Positions 41,108-50,454 of a stretch of DNA of 64,000 nucleotides are shown piece by piece (positions within the stretch are counted from its first letter, which is position 1; each line of letters opens with the position of its first letter). The position numbers and the translations under genes were made by a program. The notes beneath the pieces are model-generated. The model was not told the origin of the DNA, searched no databases, and saw only the letters and a list, made by a program, of their open reading frames with translations. The stretch is from Streptomyces sp. SID8374 (GTDB lineage Bacteria > Actinomycetota > Actinomycetes > Streptomycetales > Streptomycetaceae), in assembly GCF_009865135.1 (NCBI RefSeq), contig NZ_WWGH01000002.1:248001-312000 (forward strand), read 5' to 3'.

Positions 41108-43257
41108 GGTGTGGGTGACCCTCCGGTCGGCGGGGACGGTCGCAGGACGGCGATGTGCGCGGGCGTGATGCCCGGCTCTAGGCGCACATAGAAGGCCCTG
41201 CCCCAGTGATAGGTGTCGCCGGTGAGCTCGTCGCGCACCGGTACGCGCTCGTGCCCTTGGAGGCCGAGCCGCTCCATGTCCAACGAGACCGTGGCCTCCT
41301 GGGTGTGGTGAGGGTCGAGGTTCACGACCACCAGAACGGTGTTCGAACCGGAACGCTTGCTGTAGACGATCAGCGACTCGTTGTCGGCGTGGTGGAAGTG
41401 GACCTCGCGCAGCTGCTGGAGCGCGGGGTTACGTCGTCGGATCCGGTTCAGCGAGGTGATCAGGGGCGTCAGCGTGCGGCCCTCGCGCTCCGCCGACTCC
41501 CAGTCCCTCGGGCGCAGTTCGTACTTCTCCGAGTGCAGGTACTCCTCGCTCCCCGGCTTGGCCGGGGTGTTCTCGCACAGCTCGAATCCCGCGTAGACGC
41601 CCCAGGACGGGGAGAGGGTGGCGGCGAGCACGGCCCGGGCCTCGAAGGCCGGGCGGCCGCCGTGCTGGAGGTAGCCCGGCAGGATGTCCGGGGTGTTCAC
41701 GAAGAAGTTGGGCCGCATGTACGAGGCGGCCTCGCCCGACAGCTCCGTGACGTACTCGGTCAGCTCCTGCTTGGTGTTCCGCCAGGTGAAGTACGTGTAC
41801 GACTGCTGGAACCCGACCGCGCCCAGGGTGTGCATCATCGCCGGGCGGGTGAACGCCTCCGCCAGGAAGACCACGTCCGGGTCGGTGCCGTTGATCTCGG
41901 CGATGACCTTCTCCCAGAAGACCACCGGCTTGGTGTGCGGGTTGTCGACGCGGAAGATGCGGACGCCGTGGTCCATCCAGAACCGCAGGATGCGCACGGT
42001 CTCCGCCACCAGGCCGCGCATGTCCTTGTCGAAGGCGATCGGGTAGATGTCCTGGTACTTCTTCGGCGGGTTCTCGGCGTACGCGATCGACCCGTCGGGG
42101 CGGTGGTGGAACCAGTCCGGGTGGTCCTTGACCCACGGGTGGTCCGGCGAGCACTGGAGCGCGAAGTCCAGCGCGATCTCCATCCGGAGGTTGCGGGCCG
42201 CCTCCACGAAGTGGTCGAAGTCCTCCAGCGTGCCCAGCTCCGGGTGGACGGCGTCGTGCCCGCCGTCCGGCGAACCGATCGCCCACGGCACGCCCGGATC
42301 GTGCTCACCGGGCGTCAGGGTGTTGTTCGGGCCCTTGCGGTGGGTCGTCCCGATCGGGTGGATCGGAGGCAGGTACACGACATCGAACCCCATCGCGGCG
42401 ACCGCGGGCAGCCGCTCGGCCGCCGTCCGGAACGTGCCGCTGACCAGCCGGGTCGGCGCGTCCGGCGAGGTGTCGGCCGGGTCCACCGGCACCCGCTTCG
42501 CCCCCTCCGAGCGCGGGAACAGCTCGTACCAGGAGCCGTACAGCGCCCGCTCGCGCTCCACGCGCACCGCCAGCGGCTTGGACCGGGTGACCAGTTCACG
42601 CAGCGGGTGCCGGGCGAGGACCGCCTCGGCGGCCGGGGTCAGGGCGGCGGCCAGCCGGGCGGCGGGGGAGTGGCCGGTGTCGCGCAGCGCGTCCACCGCG
42701 GCGAGCACCGCCTCACGCCCGTTCTTCTTCGGTACGCCGGCGGCGGCCCGCTCCAGCAGGGCCGCGCCCTCCGCCAGGACCAGATCGGTGTCGATGCCCG
42801 CCGGGATCTTGATCGCGGCGTGGTGGCGCCAGGTGGCGACCGGATCGCTCCACGCCTCCACCGTGTACGTCCAGCGGCCCTCGGAGGTCGGCGTGATCTC
42901 GGCCCCCCACCGGTCCGTGCCCGGGGCCAGCTCGCGCATCGGGGTCCACGGTCCCACCCGTCCGCTCGGATCGCGCAGGACGACATTGGCCGCCACCGCG
43001 TCATGGCCTTCGCGGAAGACGGTGGCGGTGACCTGGAAGGTCTCACCGACGACGGCCTTCGCCGGACGTCTGCCGCAGTCGACGAGGGGACGGACGTCCA
43101 GGACGGGAATACGACCGATCATGGAATCACCTGGGGGCTGGAGGAGCTCGGTGTGCACGGGCGACGGCACGGATGCGGAGGACCGACCGCGCGTGCCGCG
43201 ATGATGGGGATCTGTCCTTTGTAGCTGCTCAGCTGTCTGCTGACGGGCTGTGGGCAT
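41104..43257 (-). CDS. glgE: Maltose-1-phosphate maltosyltransferase
   Basis: 717 residues, GH13_3. It adds maltosyl units from maltose 1-phosphate to alpha-1,4-glucans. Visible features are the N-terminal beta domain (GRIPVLDVRPLVDCGRRPAKAVVGE), VYLPPIHPIGTTHRKG, catalytic Asp in GVRIFRVDNPHTKPVVFWE, Glu in FLAEAFTRPAMM, and FFVNTPDIL. The start at 43257 is preferred because AGGAGCGGCC precedes the ATG; the ATG at 43122 just before GRIPVLD is the alternative. First gene of the leftward operon. Confidence 0.96.
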   Translation of the reverse strand: MPTARQQTAEQLQRTDPHHRGTRGRSSASVPSPVHTELLQPPGDSMIGRIPVLDVRPLVDCGRRPAKAVVGETFQVTATVFREGHDAVAANVVLRDPSGRVGPWTPMRELAPGTDRWGAEITPTSEGRWTYTVEAWSDPVATWRHHAAIKIPAGIDTDLVLAEGAALLERAAAGVPKKNGREAVLAAVDALRDTGHSPAARLAAALTPAAEAVLARHPLRELVTRSKPLAVRVERERALYGSWYELFPRSEGAKRVPVDPADTSPDAPTRLVSGTFRTAAERLPAVAAMGFDVVYLPPIHPIGTTHRKGPNNTLTPGEHDPGVPWAIGSPDGGHDAVHPELGTLEDFDHFVEAARNLRMEIALDFALQCSPDHPWVKDHPDWFHHRPDGSIAYAENPPKKYQDIYPIAFDKDMRGLVAETVRILRFWMDHGVRIFRVDNPHTKPVVFWEKVIAEINGTDPDVVFLAEAFTRPAMMHTLGAVGFQQSYTYFTWRNTKQELTEYVTELSGEAASYMRPNFFVNTPDILPGYLQHGGRPAFEARAVLAATLSPSWGVYAGFELCENTPAKPGSEEYLHSEKYELRPRDWESAEREGRTLTPLITSLNRIRRRNPALQQLREVHFHHADNESLIVYSKRSGSNTVLVVVNLDPHHTQEATVSLDMERLGLQGHERVPVRDELTGDTYHWGRAFYVRLEPGITPAHIAVLRPSPPTGGSPTP

Positions 43258-43276
43258 GGCCGCTCCTGTCCGCGTT

Positions 43277-43298
43277 CACTCGAATGGCACTCGAATGG
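43277..43298. promoter_or_regulatory. Tandem 11-bp direct repeat upstream of glgE
   Basis: CACTCGAATGG occurs twice with no spacer (43277-43287 and 43288-43298), 20 bases before the glgE start. One helical turn of period suggests a regulator binding one DNA face. Confidence 0.5.
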
Positions 43299-43555
43299 GT
43301 GGGTCGCGGGTGTTTCGTGCATGTTTCGGATGCACCGGGAGGGTGTGCGGGCCGGGTGGTGCCGCGTACCGGGAAGTACCGGGAAAGCCTTCCCCACGTT
43401 CGTTCCCGGGAAATCCGGCGCTGTGTTAACTACTCGGTCGTAGCCGGTCGGTCAGGACGGGTCAGGGTCCGATGGCGCCCGGCGTGCGCCCCCGTGGCGT
43501 ACGGAGACCGAAGCGCCCTCACAGGTTCCGGATACCCGCTCTGCGGCGCCACACG

Positions 43556-43592
43556 GCAGCCTTCCCTGTGACAGGAAGGTCCACAAGGCTGC
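43556..43592 (+). promoter_or_regulatory. Alternative overlapping hairpins upstream of glgP
   Basis: The outer stem GCAGCCTT (43556-43563)/AAGGCTGC (43585-43592) and inner stem CCTTCC (43560-43565)/GGAAGG (43574-43579) share bases, so an RNA could form only one fully. It lies about 235 bases before the glgP start. It may instead be a DNA operator. Confidence 0.35.
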
Positions 43593-43824
43593 GTACGGGA
43601 AGGAAATCGGCCAAACCCGCAGGTGAAGGGTGGGGTGGGTGAGGGCCGGTGGTACCCGTGGTGCTCCTGTGGGGAGGCGCGCGGCGCCCGGCCCCGGACT
43701 CCGTGAGCCGTCCACGCGCCGTGGTCGCGGGCCACGGACGGCCGCTACCGTCAGGGGTGACGGAAGGGACGCACACCGTGGTGCGTCCGCTCGGATGCGC
43801 AAGTCCCCTGTAAAGGTGGAGTAC

Positions 43825-46500
43825 GTGAAGGCCATTCGTCGATTCACCGTGCGTCCTGTCCTCCCCGAACCCCTCCGACCCCTCCACGACCTCGCGCGCA
43901 ACCTGCGCTGGTCGTGGCACACCGAGACCCGCGAGCTCTTCCGGTCCGCCGACCCCGAGGGGTGGCGGCCCGCGGACGCCGACCCCGTACGCCTGCTCGG
44001 CTCCCTCACCGCCGGACGCCTGGCCGAACTGGGCCGGGACGAGGAGTACCTGGGCCGCCTGGCCGAGGCCTCGGCCGACCTGAAGGAGTATCTGGACGGC
44101 TCCCGCTGGTACCAGGAACAGCAGGCCGCGGGCGCCGAACTCCCGGCTGCCGTCGCCTACTTCTCACCCGAGTTCGGCGTCACCGCCGCACTCCCGCAGT
44201 ACAGCGGCGGCCTCGGCATCCTCGCCGGCGACCACCTCAAGGCCGCCAGCGACCTGGGCGTCCCGCTCATCGGCGTCGGCCTGCTCTACCGGCACGGCTA
44301 CTTCCGCCAGAGCCTCTCCCGCGAGGGCTGGCAGCAGGAGCACTATCCGGTTCTCGACCCCAACGAACTCCCCCTCGACCTGGTCCGCGAGGCCGACGGC
44401 ACCCCCGCCCGGGTGGTGCTCGCCCTGCCCGGCGGGCGCTCGCTGTACGCCTGCATCTGGCTGGCCCGGGTCGGCCGCGTCCCGCTCCTCCTCCTCGACT
44501 CCGACGTCGAGGAGAACGCGCCGGGCGAGCGCGATGTCACCGACCGGCTCTACGGCGGCGGCAGCGACCACCGCCTCCTCCAGGAGATGCTGCTCGGCAT
44601 CGGCGGGGTGCGCGCCGTGCGCACCTGGTGCCGGCTCACCCGGACCCCGGAGCCGGAGGTGTTCCACACCAACGAGGGCCACGCCGGCTTCCTCGGCCTG
44701 GAGCGCATCCGCGAACTGGCCGCCGGAGGACTCGACTTCGACGCCGCCCTCGAAGTGGTCCGGGCCGGGACCGTCTTCACCACCCACACCCCGGTCCCCG
44801 CCGGGATAGACCGTTTCGACCGGCAGCTGATCGCCCGCCACTTCGGCGACGACGGCGAGCTGAGCGGCGTACCCGTGGAGAAGATCCTGCCGCTGGGCCG
44901 GGAGACCTACCCCGGCGGCGAGCCCGAGCTGTTCAACATGGCGGTGATGGGGCTGAGGCTCGCCCAGCGCGCCAACGGCGTCTCCACCCTGCACGGGGCC
45001 GTCAGCCGGGAGATGTTCTCCGGGCTCTGGCCGGGCTTCGACCCGGCCGATGTGCCGATCACCTCCGTCACCAACGGGGTGCACGCCCCGACCTGGGTGG
45101 CCCCCGAGGTGTTCCGGCTCGGCGCCGGACAGGTCGGCACCGGCCGCGCCCACCAGGTGCTGGCGGGCGGACCGGTGGACGGCGAGGCCTCCTCCTCGCC
45201 GCAGGCCGGCACCCCGCGCCGCTGGGACGCGGTGGGCGGGATCGGCGACCAGGAGATCTGGGAGCTGCGCCGCGAGCTGCGCGGCCAGCTGGTGACCGAG
45301 GTGCGCCGCCGCCTCTACGCCTCCTGGCGCAGGCGCGGCGCGGGCACGGCCGAGCTGGGCTGGATCGACGGTGTCCTCGACCCGGACGTCCTGACCATCG
45401 GCTTCGCCCGCCGCGTCCCCTCGTACAAGCGTCTGACGCTGATGCTGCGCGACCGCGACCGGCTGCGGGAGCTCCTCCTGCACCCGACGCGCCCGATCCA
45501 GATCGTGGTGGCGGGCAAGGCCCACCCCGCCGACGACGGCGGCAAGCGGCTGGTCCAGGAGCTGGTGCGGTTCGCGGACGACCCGCGGGTGCGCCACCGC
45601 ATCGTCTTCCTGCCGGACTACGGCATGGGCATGGCGCAGAAGCTCTACCCGGGCTGCGACGTCTGGCTCAACAACCCGCTGCGCCCGCTGGAGGCGTGCG
45701 GCACGAGCGGGATGAAGGCGGCGCTCAACGGCTGCCTCAACCTCTCCGTGCGCGACGGCTGGTGGGACGAGTGGTTCGAGCCGGACTTCGGCTGGGAGAT
45801 CCCCACCGCCGACGGCTCGGCGGTCGACGAGGACCGGCGCGACGAGCTGGAGTCCAACGCCCTGTACGCCCTGATCGAGGACCGGGTCGCCCCGCGCTTC
45901 TACGACCGGGGCGCCACGGACCTGCCGGACCGGTGGATCGAGATGGTCCGCTCCACCCTGGTCAACCTGGGCCCGAAGGTGCTGGCGGGGCGGATGGTGC
46001 GCGAGTACGTGGAGCGGCTCTACGCCCCCGCCGCGCAGGCCCGGCGGGCGCTTGGCCCGGCGGTGGCGCGGGACCTGGCCCAGTGGAAGGCGAAGGTCCG
46101 GGCGGCCTGGCCGAAAGTCTCCGTGGACCATGTGGAGTCGGTCACCGACACGGTGGCGGGCGGCTCGGCGGAGCTGGGGGCCACCCTGTCGCTCCGGGTG
46201 CGGATCGCCCTCGGCGGACTCGACCCGGACGATGTGGAGGTCCAGGTCGTCGCGGGCCGGGTGGACTCGGCCGACGCCATCGCGGACGCCCAGGTCTTCC
46301 CGCTGAAACCGGCGGGCGGCCATGACCTGGAGGACCGCTGGCTCTACGAGGGCCCGCTCGCCCTGGACCGGACGGGACCGTACGGCTACACCGTGCGCGT
46401 CCTGCCCTCGCACGAACTGCTGGCCTCCGGCGCCGAGTTGGGCCTGGTCGCGGTGCCGAACGAGGCGACCGGGGAGGGCGCGGGCGTACTGATGCGCTGA
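43825..46500 (+). CDS. glgP: Alpha-glucan phosphorylase
   Basis: 891 residues from the GTG at 43825, preceded by AAAGGTGGAG; an ATG at 43795 would add 10 residues. It releases glucose 1-phosphate from alpha-1,4-glucans with PLP. The N-terminus (LRPLHDLARNLRWSWHTETRELF) is the DUF3417 region of GlgP-type actinobacterial phosphorylases. Further motifs are AYFSPEFGVTAALPQYSGGLGILAGDHLK, FHTNEGHAGFLGLERI, and the PLP-site block CGTSGMKAALNGCLNLSVRDG containing the Schiff-base Lys. It diverges from glgE, so degradation and synthesis share a control region. Confidence 0.95.
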   Translation: MKAIRRFTVRPVLPEPLRPLHDLARNLRWSWHTETRELFRSADPEGWRPADADPVRLLGSLTAGRLAELGRDEEYLGRLAEASADLKEYLDGSRWYQEQQAAGAELPAAVAYFSPEFGVTAALPQYSGGLGILAGDHLKAASDLGVPLIGVGLLYRHGYFRQSLSREGWQQEHYPVLDPNELPLDLVREADGTPARVVLALPGGRSLYACIWLARVGRVPLLLLDSDVEENAPGERDVTDRLYGGGSDHRLLQEMLLGIGGVRAVRTWCRLTRTPEPEVFHTNEGHAGFLGLERIRELAAGGLDFDAALEVVRAGTVFTTHTPVPAGIDRFDRQLIARHFGDDGELSGVPVEKILPLGRETYPGGEPELFNMAVMGLRLAQRANGVSTLHGAVSREMFSGLWPGFDPADVPITSVTNGVHAPTWVAPEVFRLGAGQVGTGRAHQVLAGGPVDGEASSSPQAGTPRRWDAVGGIGDQEIWELRRELRGQLVTEVRRRLYASWRRRGAGTAELGWIDGVLDPDVLTIGFARRVPSYKRLTLMLRDRDRLRELLLHPTRPIQIVVAGKAHPADDGGKRLVQELVRFADDPRVRHRIVFLPDYGMGMAQKLYPGCDVWLNNPLRPLEACGTSGMKAALNGCLNLSVRDGWWDEWFEPDFGWEIPTADGSAVDEDRRDELESNALYALIEDRVAPRFYDRGATDLPDRWIEMVRSTLVNLGPKVLAGRMVREYVERLYAPAAQARRALGPAVARDLAQWKAKVRAAWPKVSVDHVESVTDTVAGGSAELGATLSLRVRIALGGLDPDDVEVQVVAGRVDSADAIADAQVFPLKPAGGHDLEDRWLYEGPLALDRTGPYGYTVRVLPSHELLASGAELGLVAVPNEATGEGAGVLMR

Positions 46501-46513
46501 GCGCGCCGGGGCG

Positions 46514-46591
46514 GGGCCCGGTACCGCGCTGCGCGGTACCGGGCCCTTCGGCTGCGGGAGGGCTCCGTGTTCGTGCAGTGAACACGGAGCC
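46514..46591 (+). terminator. Double hairpin terminator after glgP
   Basis: Stem 1 (46514-46529/46531-46546, 16 bp) reads GGGCCCGGTACCGCGC and has a single-base loop. Stem 2 (46561-46572/46580-46591, 12 bp, GGCTCCGTGTTC) is followed by TT. They lie 13 and 60 bases past the stop. Confidence 0.85.
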
Positions 46592-46620
46592 TTGACGTGT
46601 TCATGGGATGGCTTTACGTT
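46592..46620 (+). promoter_or_regulatory. Promoter for the alginate-lyase-like gene
   Basis: TTGACG (46592-46597) and TACGTT (46615-46620) are separated by 17 bases, directly after the terminator. GTGTTC half-sites at 46567, 46597 and the complementary GAACAC at 46580 surround it. Confidence 0.6.
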
Positions 46621-46724
46621 CCTCACACATCACCCGGTTCATCATGCGGCCCCATGTTCGCATACATGAACTCCCTTGTCGGGCAGGGCCGTTGAACCAC
46701 CACCGCACCGGAAGGCACCCCCAC

Positions 46725-47939
46725 ATGCGTACCGGCACCATCCCCCGCGTACTCGGCACCGCCGCCGGCCTGGCCGCGCTGCTCACCACCGCCCTCGCCG
46801 CCCCCGCCCTGGCGGAGAAGGCCCCGGCCGCCGCCCCCGCCGCGGCCGCCGCCCCCGCCGCCTTCACCCACCCCGGCGTCCTCGTCAGCCGCCCCCAACT
46901 GGACTTCGTCCGGGGCCGGGTGCAGGCGGGCGCCCAGCCCTGGAAGGGCGCGTACGACCAGATGATGGGGAGCAAGTACGCCTCCCTGACCCGGACCGCC
47001 AAGCCCCGCGCGATCGTCGAGTGCGGCTCGTACTCCAACCCCAACAACGGCTGCACCGACGAGCGCGAGGACGCCATCGCCGCGTACACGCTCTCGCTGG
47101 CCTGGTACATCACCCAGGACAGCCGGTACGCGCAGAAGGCCATCGAGATCATGGACGCCTGGTCGGCCGTGATCCGGGACCACACCAACAGCAACGCGCC
47201 GCTCCAGACCGGCTGGGCCGGCTCGTCCTGGCCGCGGGCCGCCGAGATCATCAAGTACACCTACAGCAGCTGGCCCAACTCCGGCCGCTTCTCCACCATG
47301 CTGCGCGACGTCTACCTGCCGAAGGTCACCAACGGCTCCCACTCCAACGGCAACTGGGAGCTGTCGATGACCGAGGCGGCGATCGGGATCTCGGTCTTCC
47401 TGGAGGACCGCGCCGCCTACGACAAGGCCGTCTCCAAGTTCCGCGGGCGGGTCCCCGCGTACATCTATGTGACCGCCGACGGCGCGCTGCCGAAGGTCGC
47501 ACCGGGCAGCGGACTCGACACCCGGGCCAAAATCATCAACTACTGGCAGGGCCAGTCCACCTTCATGGACGGGCTCTCCCAGGAGACCTGCCGCGACCTG
47601 ACCCACACCGGTTACGGCATCTCGGCCATCGCGCACATCGCGGAGACCAGCCGCATCCAGGGCCAGGACCTCTACCCGGAGGTCGCCGACCGGCTGCGGC
47701 ACGCGATGGGGCTGCACGCCAAGCACCAGCTGGGCACGCCCGTCCCGTCCTCGCTCTGCGGCGGCTCGCTCAAGGACAGCCTCGGTCCCATCACCGAGGT
47801 CGGGTTCAACGCCCTGTCCAACCGGCTCGGTTACGCGATGACCAACACGCAGACGCTGACCGAGCGGCAGCGGCCGGCCGGGTCCAACAACCTGTTCGTG
47901 GCCTGGGAGACGCTGACCCACGCCAACAACCCGGCCTGA
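46725..47939 (+). CDS. Secreted alginate-lyase-family protein
   Basis: 404 residues from the ATG at 46725 with GAAGG. A Tat-less signal peptide (RVLGTAAGLAALLTTALAAPALA) precedes an Ala/Pro-rich spacer. The alginate_lyase-type (alpha,alpha)-barrel starts HPGVLVSRPQLDFVRGRV, and NGNWELSMTEAAIGISVFLEDRAAYDKAV carries the conserved Asn/Trp/Glu region; QETCRDLTHTGYGISAIAHIAETSRIQGQDLY follows with the His/Tyr expected near the active site. It is probably an extracellular uronate-polysaccharide lyase; the substrate is not known. Two Cys pairs may form disulphides. Confidence 0.82.
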   Translation: MRTGTIPRVLGTAAGLAALLTTALAAPALAEKAPAAAPAAAAAPAAFTHPGVLVSRPQLDFVRGRVQAGAQPWKGAYDQMMGSKYASLTRTAKPRAIVECGSYSNPNNGCTDEREDAIAAYTLSLAWYITQDSRYAQKAIEIMDAWSAVIRDHTNSNAPLQTGWAGSSWPRAAEIIKYTYSSWPNSGRFSTMLRDVYLPKVTNGSHSNGNWELSMTEAAIGISVFLEDRAAYDKAVSKFRGRVPAYIYVTADGALPKVAPGSGLDTRAKIINYWQGQSTFMDGLSQETCRDLTHTGYGISAIAHIAETSRIQGQDLYPEVADRLRHAMGLHAKHQLGTPVPSSLCGGSLKDSLGPITEVGFNALSNRLGYAMTNTQTLTERQRPAGSNNLFVAWETLTHANNPA

Positions 47940-47960
47940 TCCCAGGCGGGTTGAGCACGG

Positions 47961-48003
47961 CGAACGGCCCGGCAGGGGAGCAGAACCCCTGCCGGGCCGT
48001 TCG
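47961..48003. terminator. Terminator between the lyase and the convergent M4 protease
   Basis: A perfect 18-bp stem CGAACGGCCCGGCAGGGG (47961-47978) pairs with 47986-48003. It lies between convergent genes. Confidence 0.88.
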
Positions 48004-48033
48004 GTCATGTGGTGGTGCGGTGATCCCGTGGGG

Positions 48034-50076
48034 TCAGAAGGTGAGCTTGAAACTGTTGATCCGGCCCGTGTCCGAGCGGTACACGTCCTGGACCCTCAGC
48101 TTCCACTCGCCGTTGGCCACCTTGGACGAGGCGTTGACCGTGTAGGTCGCCACCACGTTGTCCGCGGAGTCCGAGGAGGAGGAGTTCTTCAGCCGGAAGG
48201 TGCCGCCGTCCGGGGCCACCAGGTCGATGACCAGGTCGCCGCGGTAGGTGTGGCTGATGTTGACGTCGACCTTGAGGGCGCTGGGGGCGTTGCCGGTGAC
48301 GCCGGTGACGTTGACCGCGCTGGTGACGGCCGCGCCCGCGTCCGGGATGTTCACGACCGTGTTGTTCTCGAAGACCTTGCCGCCCGGGTCGGGGTTGCCG
48401 CCACCGGGGCGGGCGCCGACGTTGATGGCGGCCCAGGCGTGGGCCACGGCCGCGTACTCGGGGCTGGTGGCGCCGTACAGCTCACTGGCGACCGCGAGCG
48501 TGCCGGTGCGGGCGGCGGCGTAGTTGGTCGTCGAGGTGAACTTGGTGGTGAGCGCCTTGAACCAGATCAGCGACGCCTTGTCCCGGCCGATGCCGGTGAC
48601 CGGCAGCCCGTCGGAGGTCGGGGAGTCGTAGCTGACACCGTTGATGGTCTTGGCGCCGCTGCCCTCGGAGAGCAGGTAGTACCAGTGGTTGGCCGGGCCC
48701 GAGGAGTAGTGGACGTCGACGCTGCCGATGCCGGAGTACCAGTAGTCCTTGGAGCTGCCGTCCCGGCTGGGCTTGTCCATGTAGCGCAGCGGGGTGCCGT
48801 TGCCACGGATGTCGATCTTCTCGCCGACCAGGTAGTCGCCCTGGTCCTGGGCGTTGTTGGCGTAGAACTCCACGGCGGCGGCGAAGATGTCCGAGGTCGC
48901 CTCGTTGAGGCCGCCGGACTCACCGCTGTAGACCAGCTTGGCCGTGACCGAGGTCAGGCCGTGGGTCATCTCGTGGGCGGCCACGTCGATGGAGGTGAGC
49001 GGCTTGACGTTGCCGTCGCCGTCGCCGTACGTCATGCAGAAGCAGCTGTCCTGCCAGAACGCGTTGACGTAGTTGTTGCCGTAGTGGACGCGGGAGTACG
49101 CGCCGACTCCGTCACCGCGGATGCCGTTGCGGCCGTGCACGTTCTTGTAGTAGTCCCAGGTGAGCGCGGCGCCGTAGTGGGCGTCGGCGCCGGCCGTCTC
49201 GGCGTTCTGCGGGGTGCCGTTGCCCCAGACGTCGGTCGACTTGGAGAACAGCGTGCCGGTGCCGGAGGTGCCCCGGTTCAGGTTGTACGTCTTGTGGTTG
49301 CCGCGCGTGGTGTCGGTCAGCGTGTACGAGGGCGCGGTGCCCAGCGTCACCTGGCCGCTGTACTGGGTGTTGCCGGTCCCGTTGTGGACGGCCTGCCACT
49401 CGTACAGCTTCTCGCCCGAGGTGGCGTCGGTGATGACGTGCAGCTCGTTGGGGGTGCCGTCGTGCTGGAGTCCGCCGACCACCGTCTCGTAGGCGAGCTG
49501 CGGGGAGCCGCCGCCCAGCCAGACGACCTTGCGCGGCGCCTTGTCGGCCTCCGTGGCCTTCGAGCCCTCTGCCTTCGCCGCGCCGAGCGCCTGCTTCTCG
49601 GCGGCGGCCGGGGCCACGTCGGCGGTGAGGCCGACGGCCTTCAGCTGCGCGGTGGTCGCCTTCGACGCCTTGACGACGCTCAGGGTCTTGCCGGCCGTGG
49701 TCTCCTGGACCACCAGGTCGCCGCCGAGGACGGGGAGCCCGTCGAGGGTGCGCTCGTAGCGGGTGTGCGTCGTGCCGTCCTGGTCCTGGACGACATCGCG
49801 GACGACGAGCTTCTCCGTGGCGCCGAGCCCGAGCTGCTTGGCGGTGGCCGCCTTGGTGGCGTCGGCCTCGCGGAGGAGTTCGGCGCGCTGGGCGGCGGAG
49901 AGCTTGGCGGGGAGGGAACCCGGGTCGGCCTTGGTGCCGGCGGTGATCCCGCCGGCGGGGGCGGCCGAGGCCGGGGTGGCGGTGGCCGGGCCGGACTGCA
50001 GTCCGACGGCGATCATGGCTGCTGCGGCTATCAGAGCGCCGGTCGCGGTGGCGCGACGGCTGGGCGTGGATCTCAC
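48034..50076 (-). CDS. Secreted M4 (thermolysin-like) metalloprotease with P-domain
   Basis: 680 residues from GTG 50076 with GAAGGAG. Signal peptide (about 1-35), FTP/PepSY propeptide (about 50-200), then the protease: zinc motif HEMTH in AAHEMTHGLTSVT with third ligand Glu in GGLNEATSDIF, and the catalytic His region SVDVHYSSGPANHWYYLLS. The C-terminal 130 residues (VFENNTVVNIPDAGAAVTS...) form a proprotein-convertase P-domain, common in streptomycete proteases. Length is normal for a pre-pro-protease. It acts outside the cell on proteins. Confidence 0.95.
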   Translation of the reverse strand: MRSTPSRRATATGALIAAAAMIAVGLQSGPATATPASAAPAGGITAGTKADPGSLPAKLSAAQRAELLREADATKAATAKQLGLGATEKLVVRDVVQDQDGTTHTRYERTLDGLPVLGGDLVVQETTAGKTLSVVKASKATTAQLKAVGLTADVAPAAAEKQALGAAKAEGSKATEADKAPRKVVWLGGGSPQLAYETVVGGLQHDGTPNELHVITDATSGEKLYEWQAVHNGTGNTQYSGQVTLGTAPSYTLTDTTRGNHKTYNLNRGTSGTGTLFSKSTDVWGNGTPQNAETAGADAHYGAALTWDYYKNVHGRNGIRGDGVGAYSRVHYGNNYVNAFWQDSCFCMTYGDGDGNVKPLTSIDVAAHEMTHGLTSVTAKLVYSGESGGLNEATSDIFAAAVEFYANNAQDQGDYLVGEKIDIRGNGTPLRYMDKPSRDGSSKDYWYSGIGSVDVHYSSGPANHWYYLLSEGSGAKTINGVSYDSPTSDGLPVTGIGRDKASLIWFKALTTKFTSTTNYAAARTGTLAVASELYGATSPEYAAVAHAWAAINVGARPGGGNPDPGGKVFENNTVVNIPDAGAAVTSAVNVTGVTGNAPSALKVDVNISHTYRGDLVIDLVAPDGGTFRLKNSSSSDSADNVVATYTVNASSKVANGEWKLRVQDVYRSDTGRINSFKLTF

Positions 50077-50454
50077 GCGGACTCCTTCTGCGAGGGGGGT
50101 TACCGGCGGCGCTGGATGAGCCGTCCGGTTCGGTGCAGGCGGTGCGCAGAACGGGGTGAAGAGTGGCAGTAGATCCGTGCGCCTGTCAGGGGCGCGTCAA
50201 CAAGTTGGCCGGAATTCGTTCGTTGCCGGAAAGGTCATGTTCGTTGAGCGGACGTTTCGCCGATCATTACCGGAATGTTGCCGGGGTGTGTGAAGGCCCG
50301 TATTCACAGGGTGGGCACAGGTTCGGTGCGCGGGGGGCACATTCGAACGGCATGCGCGGAAGCGGTTACCGCCCAGCTGGTGAGACAGGGTCGGGTTCTG
50401 GCCAGATCCCGCCAGCGGAAGGGGGCGGTCCGTGCGCCGGTGCTGTCGGTGCGC
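50077..50454. other. Upstream region of the protease gene
   Basis: 378 bases. The part nearest the protease holds its promoter (50171-50200). Beyond it lie several GTTCGTTG-type direct repeats and a GTGAA...TTCAC pair at about 50290-50306. No gene was identified. Confidence 0.5.
50171..50200 (-). promoter_or_regulatory. Promoter for the M4 protease gene
   Basis: On the minus strand TTGACG (complement of 50195-50200) is followed 18 bases on by GGATCT (complement of 50171-50176). The leader to the GTG would be about 90 bases. Confidence 0.45.

Larger units (their letters stand above)
43258..43824. other. Divergent glgE/glgP promoter region
   Basis: 567 bases without a convincing gene. It holds an 11-bp tandem repeat near glgE (43277-43298), a TACCGGGAAGTACCGGGAA doublet at about 43367-43385, and a pair of overlapping hairpins at 43556-43592. 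It is the control region for glucan synthesis on one side and glucan breakdown on the other. Confidence 0.6.

Noticed and set aside
37814..41191. An open frame of 1125 codons on the plus strand over the glg genes
   Set aside because: It is antisense to mak and treS, has no domains, and its composition follows the codon positions of the real genes.
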